Source: Malania oleifera (Eukaryota; Streptophyta; Magnoliopsida; Santalales; Ximeniaceae). Taken from it: 64,000 nucleotides of DNA. Under the pieces are notes generated by a model. It was not told where the DNA came from. It saw only the letters and a program-made list of their open reading frames with translations, and did not search any database. The stretch is from NCBI RefSeq assembly GCF_029873635.1, contig NC_080421.1, forward strand, positions 42,017,120 through 42,081,119, written 5' to 3'. Positions 1 through 11,449 of this stretch are shown in pieces (positions within the stretch are counted from its first letter, which is position 1; each line of letters starts with the position of its first letter). The position numbers and the translations under genes were made by a program.

Positions 1-870
1 TTCAAAAATTTGAAATGCAGCTTTTGCTGGAGACAAGATGAGATCATATCAACACAGGCAAACACTAACTCTGTTTACAGAAAATGGTTTGAAATTTGAA
101 CTTTATTTCTCTATAAATTTGGTCTAATATCTCAATATCTGTTTAATTTGTGTGCAGATGGAACCTTCTTCTGGCTTGAAATTCATGTTGATGCGTTTCA
201 ATTTTGCAGCAGCCTGAATCCTTCTTCACTCCCATTCACCTCACCATCCTTCTCATGCTTGTGGAGCTGTTCTAATGTTAATCAACAGAAGCACGTGTTA
301 GACGCGTCACGCAAGAACAGTGTCTTCAGGCTTTAAACAGGTCAGTACCTCTCGTTATTCATCATTTTCCAACCTAGTTTTTACTCCATGAATTCCACGA
401 GCCTTGCATGAAGGTAGGCAAACTAACTAGATGGCTACAAAGGTAACTTCATCTCACCTAAACCCCAACTCCACCATTTCATGAAAAAATCATATGCCAT
501 CTTTGATTTGTTAAATGGAATGGCTTAGGAAAAGAATGGACTGAGAATTTGAACGAAGAGTATGATGAAGTTAAGTAAATTCAATTCCATCCTCCCCAAT
601 TCTATTCCACTCTGTACCAAACATGTAAATAATTCTTTTAAGTATATCAAGCCCATATAGTCGTTGAAGATTTTAAATCCAATGACAAACACCCTTCTTG
701 AGACTCTTTTAAAACATATTGATTGTTGGTGAATGGAGATAACTCTTCAATTATTCTTGGGATGGGAGGGAGTAGATCTTTGCTTCCGGCATCTCTAACT
801 ATTCGGTTAGTGTCTTTTACTTCTTTGGAATGACTAGGCGTAAAGGGCATGTTTGTGCATGTATCAAAAA
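1..870. other. Left flank, no supported gene
   Basis: AT-rich sequence. Short open frames occur on both strands, but none shows a recognisable domain, codon bias or splice context. I see no RNA gene or repeat boundary here until the hAT-like terminus at 871. Confidence 0.5.
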
Positions 871-2615
871 TAGCGTTGGTAAAACGGGTCATGACCCGTC
901 AAGTCAGCCGTAACCCGTTCGTTTAAAATGGGTTCGGATTTAGAAAAAATCAACCCATTTATATACGAGTTAAATCAGGTTCGGGTCAGGTCACATGCCG
1001 GGTGACCCATTTATTTGGATCCTATATATATATTATTGTTGAGAATTCTATTTGTGAATTTGTCCCATATTAGAAAAAGTGAGTAGATGATGGGTGCTTA
1101 TATATATGGTTGGACTCAAGGCCAATAGGTTTAAATTTTTGGATCAAATTGGTGTTCACACATGTGTATCAAATACACCTATGGACTCCTTCAATGCTAA
1201 CAAATGGTATCAGAGCCGACGGTTTATAACTCTGGGTTAGGGACGTGTGTGACTAAAGATAGATCTAATAGAGTCAAGACGTGAGAGGTAAGATTGGTTT
1301 GGAGGCCCACATAAAATACAATCCAAAACACGTAAGATGCGGTGGTAAGGCCTACTTGAGCAACATTTGGAGAATTGGTCCCGTAAAGGAGAAGATGACT
1401 TTCATTCAAGGGGGAGTAATTGAAACTCACAAGTGGGGGAGCTTCCGTTCAAGGAGGAGATTGTTGAGAATTTCATTTGTGAGTTTGTCGCACATTAAAA
1501 AAAGTGAGTAGATGATGGGTGTTTATATACATAGTTGGACTCAAAACCCAATATGCTTAAGCTTTTGGGTCAAGTTGGTGCTCACACATATAATACCCCA
1601 ACCCCGAAGGGTCTGAGATATTTACTTCTTACCATTGATTTACAGTGGAAGTAAATAAACTTAATTATTATAAAACCAGAGCACTAATTATCCATATTAC
1701 AATCATTTATTTCAAAGAAGAAAAATTACATAAGTATAAATATCTAGCATCATACTAATATTTCTAATCAAGTTTTATTTTTCTATTTTATTCCCACCTG
1801 CATGCTTGCTATGCCTGAGTTCCGATATGTCCTTCAAAATTATCTGAAATGTAAAAATATGATTGGGGTGAGGCGACACTCAGTAAGTAAATAAGATTAT
1901 TATTAGTGTGTGACAAAAATGAGCTTTTTAAATATTTCGTAAAATAATATTTAATACTATAACTTCAAAACTGCTTGTAAAATAAATATAAATTTAAAAA
2001 TTTCTGCATAAAACTTTCACCGTCAACTATAACAGTAAAATTTAATAACCATATACTGTGACTGTTAAATTAAAATTTTAATTTTAAAACTGTAAAAATA
2101 TTTAATTATATACATATATATACTTTTTTCTTATACGTTTCCTTTAGATCATCATTTAAGCACAAGAATGCCCATTTTCATATAAACATATAATTTTCCT
2201 TCAAATCATCAATAACTCTGTACACGTAATTAAATATATATAAACATATATTGTAAAAACCACCCTTAGGTCTGTTAGTCATAAGTCATGTTTACCCCCA
2301 TGACTGGGTTGTGCGGTCCGAAAATTGGACTTAACTGACTGGCTGACCAAACTGAACCAGGTGTGCACTCAAGAGAAATCCACTAACATAAATAACCACT
2401 TTGTAAACAGTGTAGGTGTACTCTGATCCGTTTAAACTTTAAGTTGCGATACCGAGCATCTGTAACTTTGAACTTTCTTTACCATAAGGGGTTTTAAGAC
2501 CATCTTATTATAATTTATGTAATTTAAAATAATCTCGTGAAAATCTCATCTTTACTCATATTTTCATGAAAAAATGCAACGTATAAATAAACTCATGCCA
2601 CACAATTTTTGTGTT

Positions 2616-2618
<3 letters not shown>

Positions 2619-2659
<41 letters not shown>
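2619..2659. repeat. (TA)n microsatellite
   Basis: About 20 TA units inside the solo LTR. It is likely hypervariable. Confidence 0.95.
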
Positions 2660-2669
<10 letters not shown>

Positions 2670-3294
2670 TATTTAATAGAAAGAAATGCTGAAAATTTAC
2701 CCAAGGGGATTAGAACATTTCTTAACCCAAAAATAAATGCAAGTATATTAAAGATAGAACTGGTATAATTAAATATGTATAAATAATAAACTCATGGTAA
2801 TTTTATGGAACTAACAAATATAATTGAAATTTACTTACAAAATAAACTCGGGTATGAATTTTAACTAAAAACAAACTAACATAATCAAATTTACTTACCT
2901 CTTATTTTATCTCGTGCTACGAATACAATAACTATCTCTAAGAAATGAGATCGGAAAGAGTGGGTGAGTGAGAACTTATTCAAAAATTCTCTCTCCACCA
3001 CTAATTCTTTAACTCACTAATCATTCTCTTTTTTTGAAAATTTTTGTGAAAAATTAAGGTTGAGACCTTCTTATTTATAGGAAAATTTTGGGGAAGAAGT
3101 GGAATTTGTAAAAGTGTGGGGAGAATGGTGAAATTATAATTTTTTTAAAATTAAAGAATGGGCAAGAGATGGGCTAGGTGTGGGTTGATTATGGGATAGG
3201 AATGGAGGTCATGTGGGAGTATTTGCCACCACTCCCATTTAATTATTTTTTAATTAATCACTTACTTAATTAATTATTTTTTTTTTTTTTTAAA

Positions 3295-3296
<2 letters not shown>

Positions 3297-3333
<37 letters not shown>
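3297..3333. repeat. (ATT)n microsatellite
   Basis: Twelve consecutive ATT units, preceded by a T run at 3279-3291, inside the solo LTR. Confidence 0.95.
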
Positions 3334-3334
<1 letters not shown>

Positions 3335-4529
3335 GTCATGTTTTAGTTTTTAGGTTTTTTTTTTTTAAGAATTAAATTTGAATTTCGAAAAGTCATGTGG
3401 GCCCCATATGGTCTTGTGAGCCCCACCAACTTTGCGACTCAAGTGGGTCCTACGTAACTCTCATAGTTTTCATACCATTTTACGATCCCTACACAACTTC
3501 AAGACTCATGTGGACCCTCACACGGTTTCAGGATTCATGTGGCCCCACACGGTCTTGTGAGCTCCATATAGAATACCTATATTATTATTATTTTATCATA
3601 TATTTCTACAAATTATGTCAGTCAAAACATTATTTTATGTACTTATTTACGTATACAAACAGTATCTACCTTGTTTTATCCTATAAAATTTCATTTTGAC
3701 TAGGCCGACCACCAGGGAGCGACTGAGCCGCAATGGTCTATAAGCACTCGCTTAGACAAGATCTTTCTTAGGCATCAAACATGGAATCAAGGATCCTAAC
3801 AGAGAAACAATTTTGTTTTGATACAACTAAATGACCATTATTATTATTCTACTTTTTTTTTTTTTTTGGTTATTACAACACATGTGTATCAAGCAAACCT
3901 ATGAACTCCTCTGATGCTAACAATTATAACTCACCCACACAAAAAACCCTATTCCCTAACCCTGCGGGCCGCAACTCTCCTCTGGGCTCTGGCTACCTTG
4001 CCTCCTCTCTTGCTGGTGCACTGCTGCAAATATGCGACCCACTTGGCCATTCCTTGAGCTCGAGTCTTCGTCTAAGTCGTCTCCTCCACAACCATCAGGT
4101 CCCCTAACTCCCTGGAACCCTCACGGATCAAGCTCCCTCATGATCCAGAGAACAGAGGTAGAGGTGAGTTACGATTTTTTGATTTTTTGGATTCTCTCTT
4201 CTCCGTTACGTTTCTCGATTTCTGGCTTTTTGGCTTTCTTTCTTCTTTGTTTCTCCCTCACACTGATTATTTTACTTATTTATTAATTTTAAGTATTTTT
4301 TAGTTATTCTCATATTGATTATTATTTTTTAAAAATGTTATTTTATATGAAAATTTTAAAAAAAAATTTAAATAAATAAATTATATTTTTTAAACGGGTG
4401 ACCCGTGAAACGGACGGGTTAAGATTGACATATATGTGACCCATTTGACATTGACTTGTTAATGACCTGGCCTATTGAAAGCCCGCTGGATCCAGCCCGC
4501 GAAACCGTTTTGCCACTCCTAATAAAAAA

Positions 4530-5040
4530 AGAAGCTCCTAATATTCATCCACCAAAAATCCCGTGCTTCACAATGTATTGATGAATTCTAACACTTTGAT
4601 TAAGAACTCCAATATGCGCACAACAAGAGAGAGAACAATACCTACAAGGACATAGCACTAACGGTGATGGTTGTCAGAGGGTATCCTTAAGGGTAGATAT
4701 TAGCCATCTATGGTGTAGAAAGCTCCAGCAACCACATCAAGAATAATAGAAAACCAGTGCACAAGCATGCGCTCACAATGCAAGGAAGCAGGAACAACGG
4801 CCAAACTTGTGTAGTCCAGACAAGTCAGAGAATACAGAGAGTCATGACAAAGTAGGGATTTAATTAGAGAGAGGAGCGAGAATCAGCTAACAGAGGAAAA
4901 TAATTCATAATGACAAAAGGAGCAAATAGTTTATCACTTTACAACAACAGCAGACCCACCCAGTTTTATATACTCGAATTATTTATGTCATCTAGTTTTG
5001 TTTAGGGAGAATCATTGAAAACTTCCATGCCATCTCCACG
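4530..5040. other. Non-coding stretch between hAT-like element and PPR fossil
   Basis: No domain, RNA gene or repeat recognised. It could be the decayed 3' part or downstream flank of the minus-strand PPR fragment next to it. Confidence 0.3.
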
Positions 5041-5049
5041 ATTCAAATC

Positions 5050-5345
5050 TTGCACGAGCACCAATCATTATATTCCGTGATTGATGTAACCTCTTTGTCC
5101 ACGACCTCACTAAACAACTTAGAATCCAATTCTTGGCTGCCAACTTGACATACCCTCTATCATTGCACTGAAAGGTCCCAACATTCTTCTCAGACATATT
5201 TTCAAAAAGTTCACAAGCAGTGTGAAATTCCCCTCATTTCAAATACCCATATGCCACATGATTAAATACCTTTCAGTAATTTCGTCAAACAGGTAACGAG
5301 CACATTCAATTTCATCCAATTCACAATACAGCACGACCAGACAAC
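5050..5345 (-). pseudogene. Pentatricopeptide-repeat (PPR) gene fragment
   Basis: Read on the minus strand, the segment gives PPR-like pieces in different frames. One piece contains ECARYLFDEITERYLIMW, another CELFENMSEKNVGTF, and a third FSAMIEG. These match the plant PPR (PLS-type) pattern of 'ARxLFDEMxERDLVSWNxMI' repeats followed by 'ACELFExMxEKNVxxxxAMIEGYVK'. Plant PPR proteins bind organellar RNA. The pieces need at least two frame changes and a stop to be read together, and no start, signal peptide or full repeat array remains, so this is a short relic. It has no evident partner gene nearby. A chance resemblance is possible but unlikely given two adjacent repeats in correct spacing. 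Confidence 0.6.
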
Positions 5346-5349
5346 TCCT

Positions 5350-5780
5350 CACGACCGCACAGATGGAATCTGCCCATGAACAGATTGACCAAGCTTTTTT
5401 GAGTAGGAAAGAGAGACATCACTGTTCTTCTGAAAGTACAAGAGGATCTGAGCATGGTCTAAGATAAGATTGCAGAGAAAGATAAGATGTGGGAGAGATA
5501 TATTTGGGCAATAACGTACTTAAAGATGTTCTGGAAATTGAGGAGATGGTAGAGAAAGTAGATCTTTGATTGTTTACGCCTCCTCTTTAGGGTGAAAAGG
5601 GTGGACTGTTAACTTTTTCTCACAACTTCAGTTTTGTGGATTTAAAGATTGTGACATTTACATAATTTTTTAGTAAAAAGTAGAATAAAAATTTGAAGCT
5701 ATTAGTTTAAAATAAAATTATTAGATAAATTTTAAATTTCTACAAATTTGAAAAAAAAAAAAAACATGCAAAATATTTTA
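5350..5780. other. Non-coding stretch before Copia-A
   Basis: No gene or clear LTR recognised. The 5' LTR of the following Copia element was not found here, so the element is probably truncated on this side. Confidence 0.3.
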
Positions 5781-6032
5781 CCAAATTTTAACCCTTCTAT
5801 CAAGGAGCTCAAAAGAAAGCAAAGCATGGAAAAGGGAAAGGATATTTAAAGGACAATGAATCCTCTTCTCATATCTAGAAGAAGGTATCAAGTACAGACA
5901 AATATCGTTTCTGTGGAAAACCTGGACATTACCAGAAATACTGCTTGAAACGGAAAGTTTGGTTCGAGAGGAAGGGTAAGCCTAGTGCTTATGTATGTTT
6001 CGAATCAAATTTTAGCTGAAGTTCCTTATAAT

Positions 6033-8422
6033 TGTAACGACTTGAAGAATAATGATATTTAAATAATAAAAGAAAGGGAAATGGAAACAGGAGCAGAATG
6101 AGGCAGTCAACTTCGTCGACGACATTGCATTTTGGATTTCATAATCCCGAGAAATTTTTCAGCTCCTTATCAACAAATACAGGGGACTCGTCGACGAGGA
6201 CAGGATTCGTTGACGAGAAGATACTGAGAGAGAATTTGTGGAAGCATGAAATTCGTCGACGAGGGTTGAAGTTCATCGACCAACTTTCTATAAGACTCGT
6301 CGACGAGGTGACGTGACTCGTCGATGAATCCCGCAGTATAAATAGGGTTAAACGAGAATTTTCAGTCATTTTCCTACGCCGAATTTCTCTCTCTCTCTTC
6401 TCATATGGTTTCTCCTCCTTCTCACTAAGATTTTGGGCCGGATTTCCGCTGGTTCGACGATATGAAGCCACCACGACGCTCCTAGAAAAGTTCTCTGCAA
6501 GTCTGCCGAAACGGATCATCGATGGGGCTGAATTGAAAACCATCTCAAATCTAGGGTAAGACTTTCTACTCAATATTTGGTTAATTGACAATTGTAGGAA
6601 GTGATATACGCGTAGAAATACTGAACTTTAGTTCTAGGGAATGCTGTTTCCAGGGTGTTGAGTTGGGAACCCTACGGGTGCGGGACAGATTTTCTTAGGG
6701 GCTTTTCAGGAATCAGGTAAGGGGATAAACTAAGCTAGTATTTTATGAAAAATATGTATATTTTTATAGCATTTGATTTTAGGAAAATAAATATATTTAT
6801 ATATGATTTATATTTGGGAAAATGCTGTTAAAAGTGATGATATGTTAAATATACGAAAAACTTGTTTAGTGTGGCATAAGTAGAAATTAATATGAAACAT
6901 TGTTTCTAGAAATGTGTTAATGATACGGATTTTTATAATGGAAAACCGGAGTACGGGCCAAGATTTTTATATTTTTGTCAGCGTACGGGTTGAACTATAG
7001 ATATATTTTGTTGGCATACGGGGGTGCTATGTGTATGATTTGTCGGCGTATGGGTCTTACTATGCGTATGCTGTGGAAAACCGGAGTACGGGCCAAGATT
7101 TTTATATTTTTGTCAGCGTACGGGTTGAACTATAGATATATTTTGCTGGCATACGGGGGTGCTATGTGTATGATTTGTCGGCGTATGGGTCTTACTATGT
7201 GTATGATTTGTCAGCATACGAGCTGAGCTATGGATATATTTTGCCAGCGTACGGGTCGTGCTCTGGATGTGATTTTCCAGCGTACGGGCTGAGCTATGTA
7301 TATGATTTTTCGGCGTACAGGCCGAGCTATGGATGTGAATTGCCAGGGTACGGGCTGTGTTTTGCTATGATTTGCGGGCGTGCTAGCCGAGCTATGGTAA
7401 AATGTGAAATACCGGCGTACAGGCCGATGATTTTTCATGATATACGTATATATGCAAAATGATATGATTGATCTGATAATTAATGATATGAGATATCCAT
7501 GTATCACAGTTTCAGCATATGTTATATGATATCAGAACCTTGTTGGTTTGGTTTAGGCTAGCACTTGCATGGTACCATTGCTATGTGTCCATGGTCATTA
7601 TGATCATGATATCTGTGTTAACGCCAATGTACGGAGTGGTGTGAGATTGGATGGTCGATGTGATTTTAAGAAGTGTGTGAGCGCCCTTGGTGTACGGACC
7701 ACGTCTGGCAGACCCATCACACTTACAGACTTTACTTTTGACTTGGCAGTGGTCGGCCAACCATTGTCAGTTCCCGCTTTCGGGCCACACAACCCAGTCA
7801 TGTGGGGTTAATACATGACAACAGCTAACTAACCTACCAGAAATGTTTTTGTATTATTATTATATGAGATAAAATATGTCTATGAAAATACAGTTCTGCC
7901 ATGTTTTGATGATATATATGTTTTCCCAAATTTGACAAAACAGTTACTGAATATGTTCTGTATAATATATGTATAATACAGAATACTTATGTTGCCACAC
8001 ACTAATATTAGTTTATTTCCCTTACTGAGAGGTGTCTCACCCCAAAATTTTATAAACTTTTTAGGAGCCTCAGATAGGAGAGCGGGAAAAGCCCCGCTGA
8101 TCTAGTGTTGGTTGTCTGCCCTCTTTGAAGGGTAAGTTTTAGTAGGGACAATTGGATTTTGTGGGAAATGTCCCTAGATTTTGTTTTTGGGATGTATATA
8201 CTGAAATACAGTGGATATAGTGACTCTGGTATTTATGGTAATGTGATGGATGTTTTCATATTTATAATATTGTGATTGTATGTTTCCTACTACTTAGGCT
8301 TCCGTTACGTGTTCTGATGTATCTCTGGTACCCACGGGTCCAGGGGAATTATGATCTGCTAAGTTGAGTTTTGTGATTTTGTAATATTAAAAAAAATGTG
8401 AAAATTAAGCAGGTCGTCACAA
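6033..8422 (+). mobile_element. Ty3/gypsy-type solo LTR (2.39 kb) inside Copia-A
   Basis: It starts TGTAACGACTTG and ends GGTCGTCACA, with an exact target duplication ataat (6028-6032 and 8423-8427). The left part (6113-6330) is an array of about seven TCGTCGACGA-like near-palindromes. A TATA-like ATAAATAG at 6340-6347 follows, then a splice-donor-like region, a minisatellite (6940-7420) and the conserved CTTACTGAGAGGTGTCTCACCCC block at about 8020-8042. The layout parallels the solo LTR at 29576-31759, including GGAAATGGAAAC near the start, so both belong to one broad family. No coding domain is present. Confidence 0.85.
6940..7420 (+). repeat. Minisatellite within the LTR (CGTACGGG-type units)
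   Basis: A segment of about 134 bp starting GAAAACCGGAGTACGGGCC is directly repeated (from about 6941 and 7075). The whole stretch is also an array of roughly 35 bp units, each with a core like GCGTACGGGCTGAGCTATG. Open frames here give repetitive peptides (SAYGLxYxY) that simply reflect the tandem array and should not be taken as genes. Confidence 0.85.
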
Positions 8423-8999
8423 TAATACTTGGTGGATTGATTCTGGATGTACAACTTATGTTTCTAATATGATGCAGGGATTTCTAACAATTCGAAACAT
8501 AAACCCAAATGAGAAGTTTATCTTCATGGGGAACATAATAAAAGTGTCAGTTGAAGCTGTCGGGACCTATCGTTTAATCCTAGACACTGGTTATTGTTTG
8601 GATATATATTAGACTTTTTATGTTCCTAGTATTTATAGGAATTTAGTTTCATTATCTAAATTGGATGTTTCTTATTATACTTGTAATTTTAATAAAGGTT
8701 TTTTCAGTTTATTTAAGGATACCTATATGGTTGGTTGTGGTATGCTTTGTGATGGATTATATAAGTTAAAACTTGAAATATCATTATACTGAAATTCTTT
8801 TAACCTCACATCATAGTATTGGCACTAAACGAAGTTTAGTGAATGAACGATCTGCTTACTTGTGGCATAAACAATTAGGTCATATTTCCAAAGAAAGGCT
8901 GACAAAGATTAGTAAAGAGTGAAATACTTCCATATTGGATTTCACTGAATTTGACATTTGTGTAGATTATATTGAAGGAAAGCAGACAAGAAAGGAGCC

Positions 9000-9720
9000 A
9001 CAAGGAGCACTCAACTTCTAGAAAGTATACACACTGATATATGTGGACCCTTTGACGCAAATACCTTCAGTAATGACAGATATTTCATCACCTTTATCTA
9101 TGATTTTTCACGTTACGGATATGTCTACTTGCTACATGATAAATCTCAAGCGGTAAACGCTTTGGAGATTTATATAAATGAAATTGAAAGGCAATTAAAC
9201 AAAAAGGTGAAGATTGTTAGATCTGATAAAGGAGGTGAATATTATGGAAGGTATAACGAAATTGGACAACTACCTAGTCCATTTGCTAAATTCTTTGAAA
9301 AATGTGGTATTTGTGCTTAATACACAATGCCAGGTACACTAGAACAAAATGGTGTATTAGAAAGGCATAATAGGACTTTGATGAATATGGTTAGGAGCAT
9401 GATAAGTAGAAAGTATTTACCCAATTCATTGTGGATGTATGCTTTAAAAACTCCATGTATGTATTAAACAGTGTTCCTAGTAAGGCAGTTCCAAAGACAC
9501 CATTTGAGCTTTGGACTGTCAGGAAACCAAGTTTGCAACACTTGCAAGTTTGGGGTTGTCAGACAGAAATTCAAGTTTATAATCCACAAGAAAAGAAGCC
9601 GGATGCAAGAACAATCAGTGGTAATTTCATTGGTTATCCAAAAAAGTCAAAAGGGTATATATTTTATTATCCTAATCATGTCAGAAGAATAGTTGAAACT
9701 GGAAATGTTAGGTTCATCTA
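9000..9720 (+). pseudogene. Copia-A integrase region
   Basis: Retroviral-type integrase core of the Copia polyprotein. Recognisable pieces include VRSDKGGEYYG, NGVLERHNRTL and the downstream VPKTPFELWTVRKPS, in the family order. Integrase joins element cDNA to host DNA. It lies between the pre-integrase and RT regions of the same element. Fossil coding sequence with several breaks. Confidence 0.8.
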
Positions 9721-9889
9721 GGATGATGAAACTAATGGGAGTATGGTTCCATTAAATGTGGAAATTAAGGAAATTACAACTCCCACTATTCAAAGTAAAC
9801 CTATTATAGAAAAACCACAAGAGATTGCATTAAGGTGATCTCAAAGAGAAAAGAGATCTGCTATCTCGAATGATTATACGGTTTATCTT

Positions 9890-11441
9890 CAAGAGTCAGA
9901 TTTTGACTTAGGAATGGACGATGATCTAGTTTTGTTTTCACAGGCCATTAGCTGTAATAATTCTGATAAATGGATGGATATCATGAAAGAAGAGTTAAAG
10001 TCTATGGAACAAAATGAAGTATGGGATCTTGTAGTATTGCCAGAAGGTTGCAAGAGAGTTGGATGTAAATGAGTTTTTAAAACCAAACGAGACTCTTGTG
10101 GTAACCTTGAACGTTATAAAGCCAGACTTATTGCTAAAGGCTTTACTCAGAAATATGGTATTGATTATAAAGAGACCTTTTCACCGGTCTCTAAGAAAGA
10201 TTCTTTCATATTCATTATGGCTTTAGTAGCTCATTACAATCTAGAGTTACATCAAATGGATGTGAAAAATTCCTTTCTAAATGGGAATTTAGATGAAGGT
10301 GTTTATATGGATCAACCATTGGGTTTTACAGTTGAAGGGAAAGAAAATTTAGTGTGTAAACTTAAGAAGTCAATATACGGATTTAAACAAGCTTCCCGAC
10401 AATGGTATCTTAAGTTTAATAATACCATTGGTTCCTTTGGATTTAAAGAAAATACTATTGATCGATGTATATATCTAAAGATTAGTGGGAGTAAGTTTAT
10501 ATTCCTGATTTTGTATATTGATGACATTTTGTTTGCAACTAATGATCTTGGTCTATTACATGAAACTAAAGAATTTCTCTCTAAAAACTTTGAAATGAAA
10601 GATATAGGAGAGGCAAAGTATGTGATCGGCATATAAATATTTCGAGATCGATCCCAAGGACTAGTTGGTTTGTCTCAAAAAGGTTATATAAATAAATTTT
10701 TAGAGAAATTTAACATAAACAAATGCTCAGTATCACCTGTTCCAATTTAGAAAGGAGACAAATGAAGGATGTACCTTGTGCATCTGTTGTTGGGAGCTTG
10801 ATGTACGCTCAAATGTGCACAAGGCCTGACATTAGCTTTGCAGTTGGAATGCTCAGAAGATATCAAAGTAATCCAGGAATGATTCACTGGAAGGCTACAA
10901 AGAAAGTTCTAAGATACTTACAAGGAATGAAAGATTACAAGCTTGTGTGTCGAAGGTCTAATCATCTTGAGGTGGTTGGATATTCGGATTCTGATTTTGC
11001 TGGGTGTGTAGATACAAGAAAGTCCACATTTGGCTATGTATACTTGCTAATCGAGGAGCAATTTCATGGAAGAGTGTGAAGCAGTCAATAATTGCTGCAT
11101 CCACTATGGAAGCTGAATTTGTAGCTTGCTTTAAGGCAATAGTTCAGGAAAATTGGTTGCGGAATTTTATTTCAGGACTTGGAATAGTAGACAGTATCGC
11201 CAAGCCGCTGAAAATTTATTGTGATAATTCCGCAGTTGTCTTCTTCTCTAAGAATGATAAGTATTCCAAGGGTGTTAAGCATATGGAATTGAAATACTTT
11301 GCTATTAAAGAAGACGTACAAAAACAAAATGTGTCAATTGAACATATTAACACCGATTGTATGATAGCAGATCCTTTGACGAAAGGATTGCCACCCAAAA
11401 CATTTATTGGTCATGTTGAAAAGATGGGCATTATTGAATAT
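9890..11441 (+). pseudogene. Copia-A reverse transcriptase and RNase H region
   Basis: RT motifs are visible: HQMDVKNSFLNG, VCKLKKSIYGFKQA and LYIDDILFA carrying the catalytic Asp pair. These are followed by the Copia RNase H region (CTRPDISFAVGML, SDSDFAGC, DPLTKGLP). The order and wording match plant Copia polyproteins. The frame ends near 11444, the expected end of pol. Several breaks; a fossil. Confidence 0.85.
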
Positions 11442-11449
11442 TAATGTAT

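Larger units (their letters stand above)
1589..3877 (-). mobile_element. Ty3/gypsy-type solo LTR (2.29 kb) inside the TRIM
   Basis: It begins TATAATACCCC and ends TTATTACA, with an exact 5 bp target duplication acaca at 1584-1588 and 3878-3882, so both edges are well defined. It contains no coding domains. The block at about 1865-1915 (reverse complement of the CTTACTGAG...GTCTCACCCC block seen in the other gypsy LTRs here) places it with the gypsy-type LTRs and shows minus orientation. A (TA)n run lies at 2619-2659 and an (ATT)n run at 3297-3333. A solo LTR is the usual product of recombination between two LTRs. Confidence 0.8.
1037..3922 (+). mobile_element. TRIM (terminal-repeat retrotransposon in miniature)
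   Basis: A 166 bp LTR (1037-1202, TGTTGAGAAT...GCTAACA) is followed two bases later by the methionine-tRNA primer site TGGTATCAGAGCC (1205-1217). A short non-coding interior and a purine-rich tract (about 1450-1461) lead to a second LTR starting at 1462. That second LTR is split by a solo LTR and finishes at 3883-3922. A 5 bp target duplication, attat, lies at 1032-1036 and 3923-3927. Without the later insertion the element is about 590 bp, which fits TRIMs. It has no coding capacity of its own. Confidence 0.85.
871..4521. mobile_element. Non-autonomous hAT-like DNA transposon carrying nested retroelements
   Basis: The ends are imperfect inverted repeats: TAGCGTTGGTAAAACGG at 871-887 against TAGGAGTGGCAAAACGG read from the other strand at 4521-4505, 13 of 17 matching. 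They are flanked by a near-perfect 8 bp target duplication (atcaaaaa at 863-870, ataaaaaa at 4522-4529). An 8 bp duplication and subterminal GGGTC/GACCC repeats (880-1020 and 4390-4500) are typical of plant hAT elements. No transposase frame is present. Without the retroelements inserted at 1037-3927 it would be about 760 bp, a usual size for a non-autonomous copy. Confidence 0.72.

Noticed and set aside
1205-1217. tRNA-like sequence TGGTATCAGAGCC and its repeats at 19928, 26337 and 55943
   Set aside because: These are primer-binding sites complementary to the 3' end of initiator Met-tRNA, not tRNA genes; no cloverleaf is present.
6975-7462. Open frames with repeated SAYGLxY peptides
   Set aside because: They are translations of a minisatellite inside a solo LTR; both strands give repetitive frames and there is no gene context.
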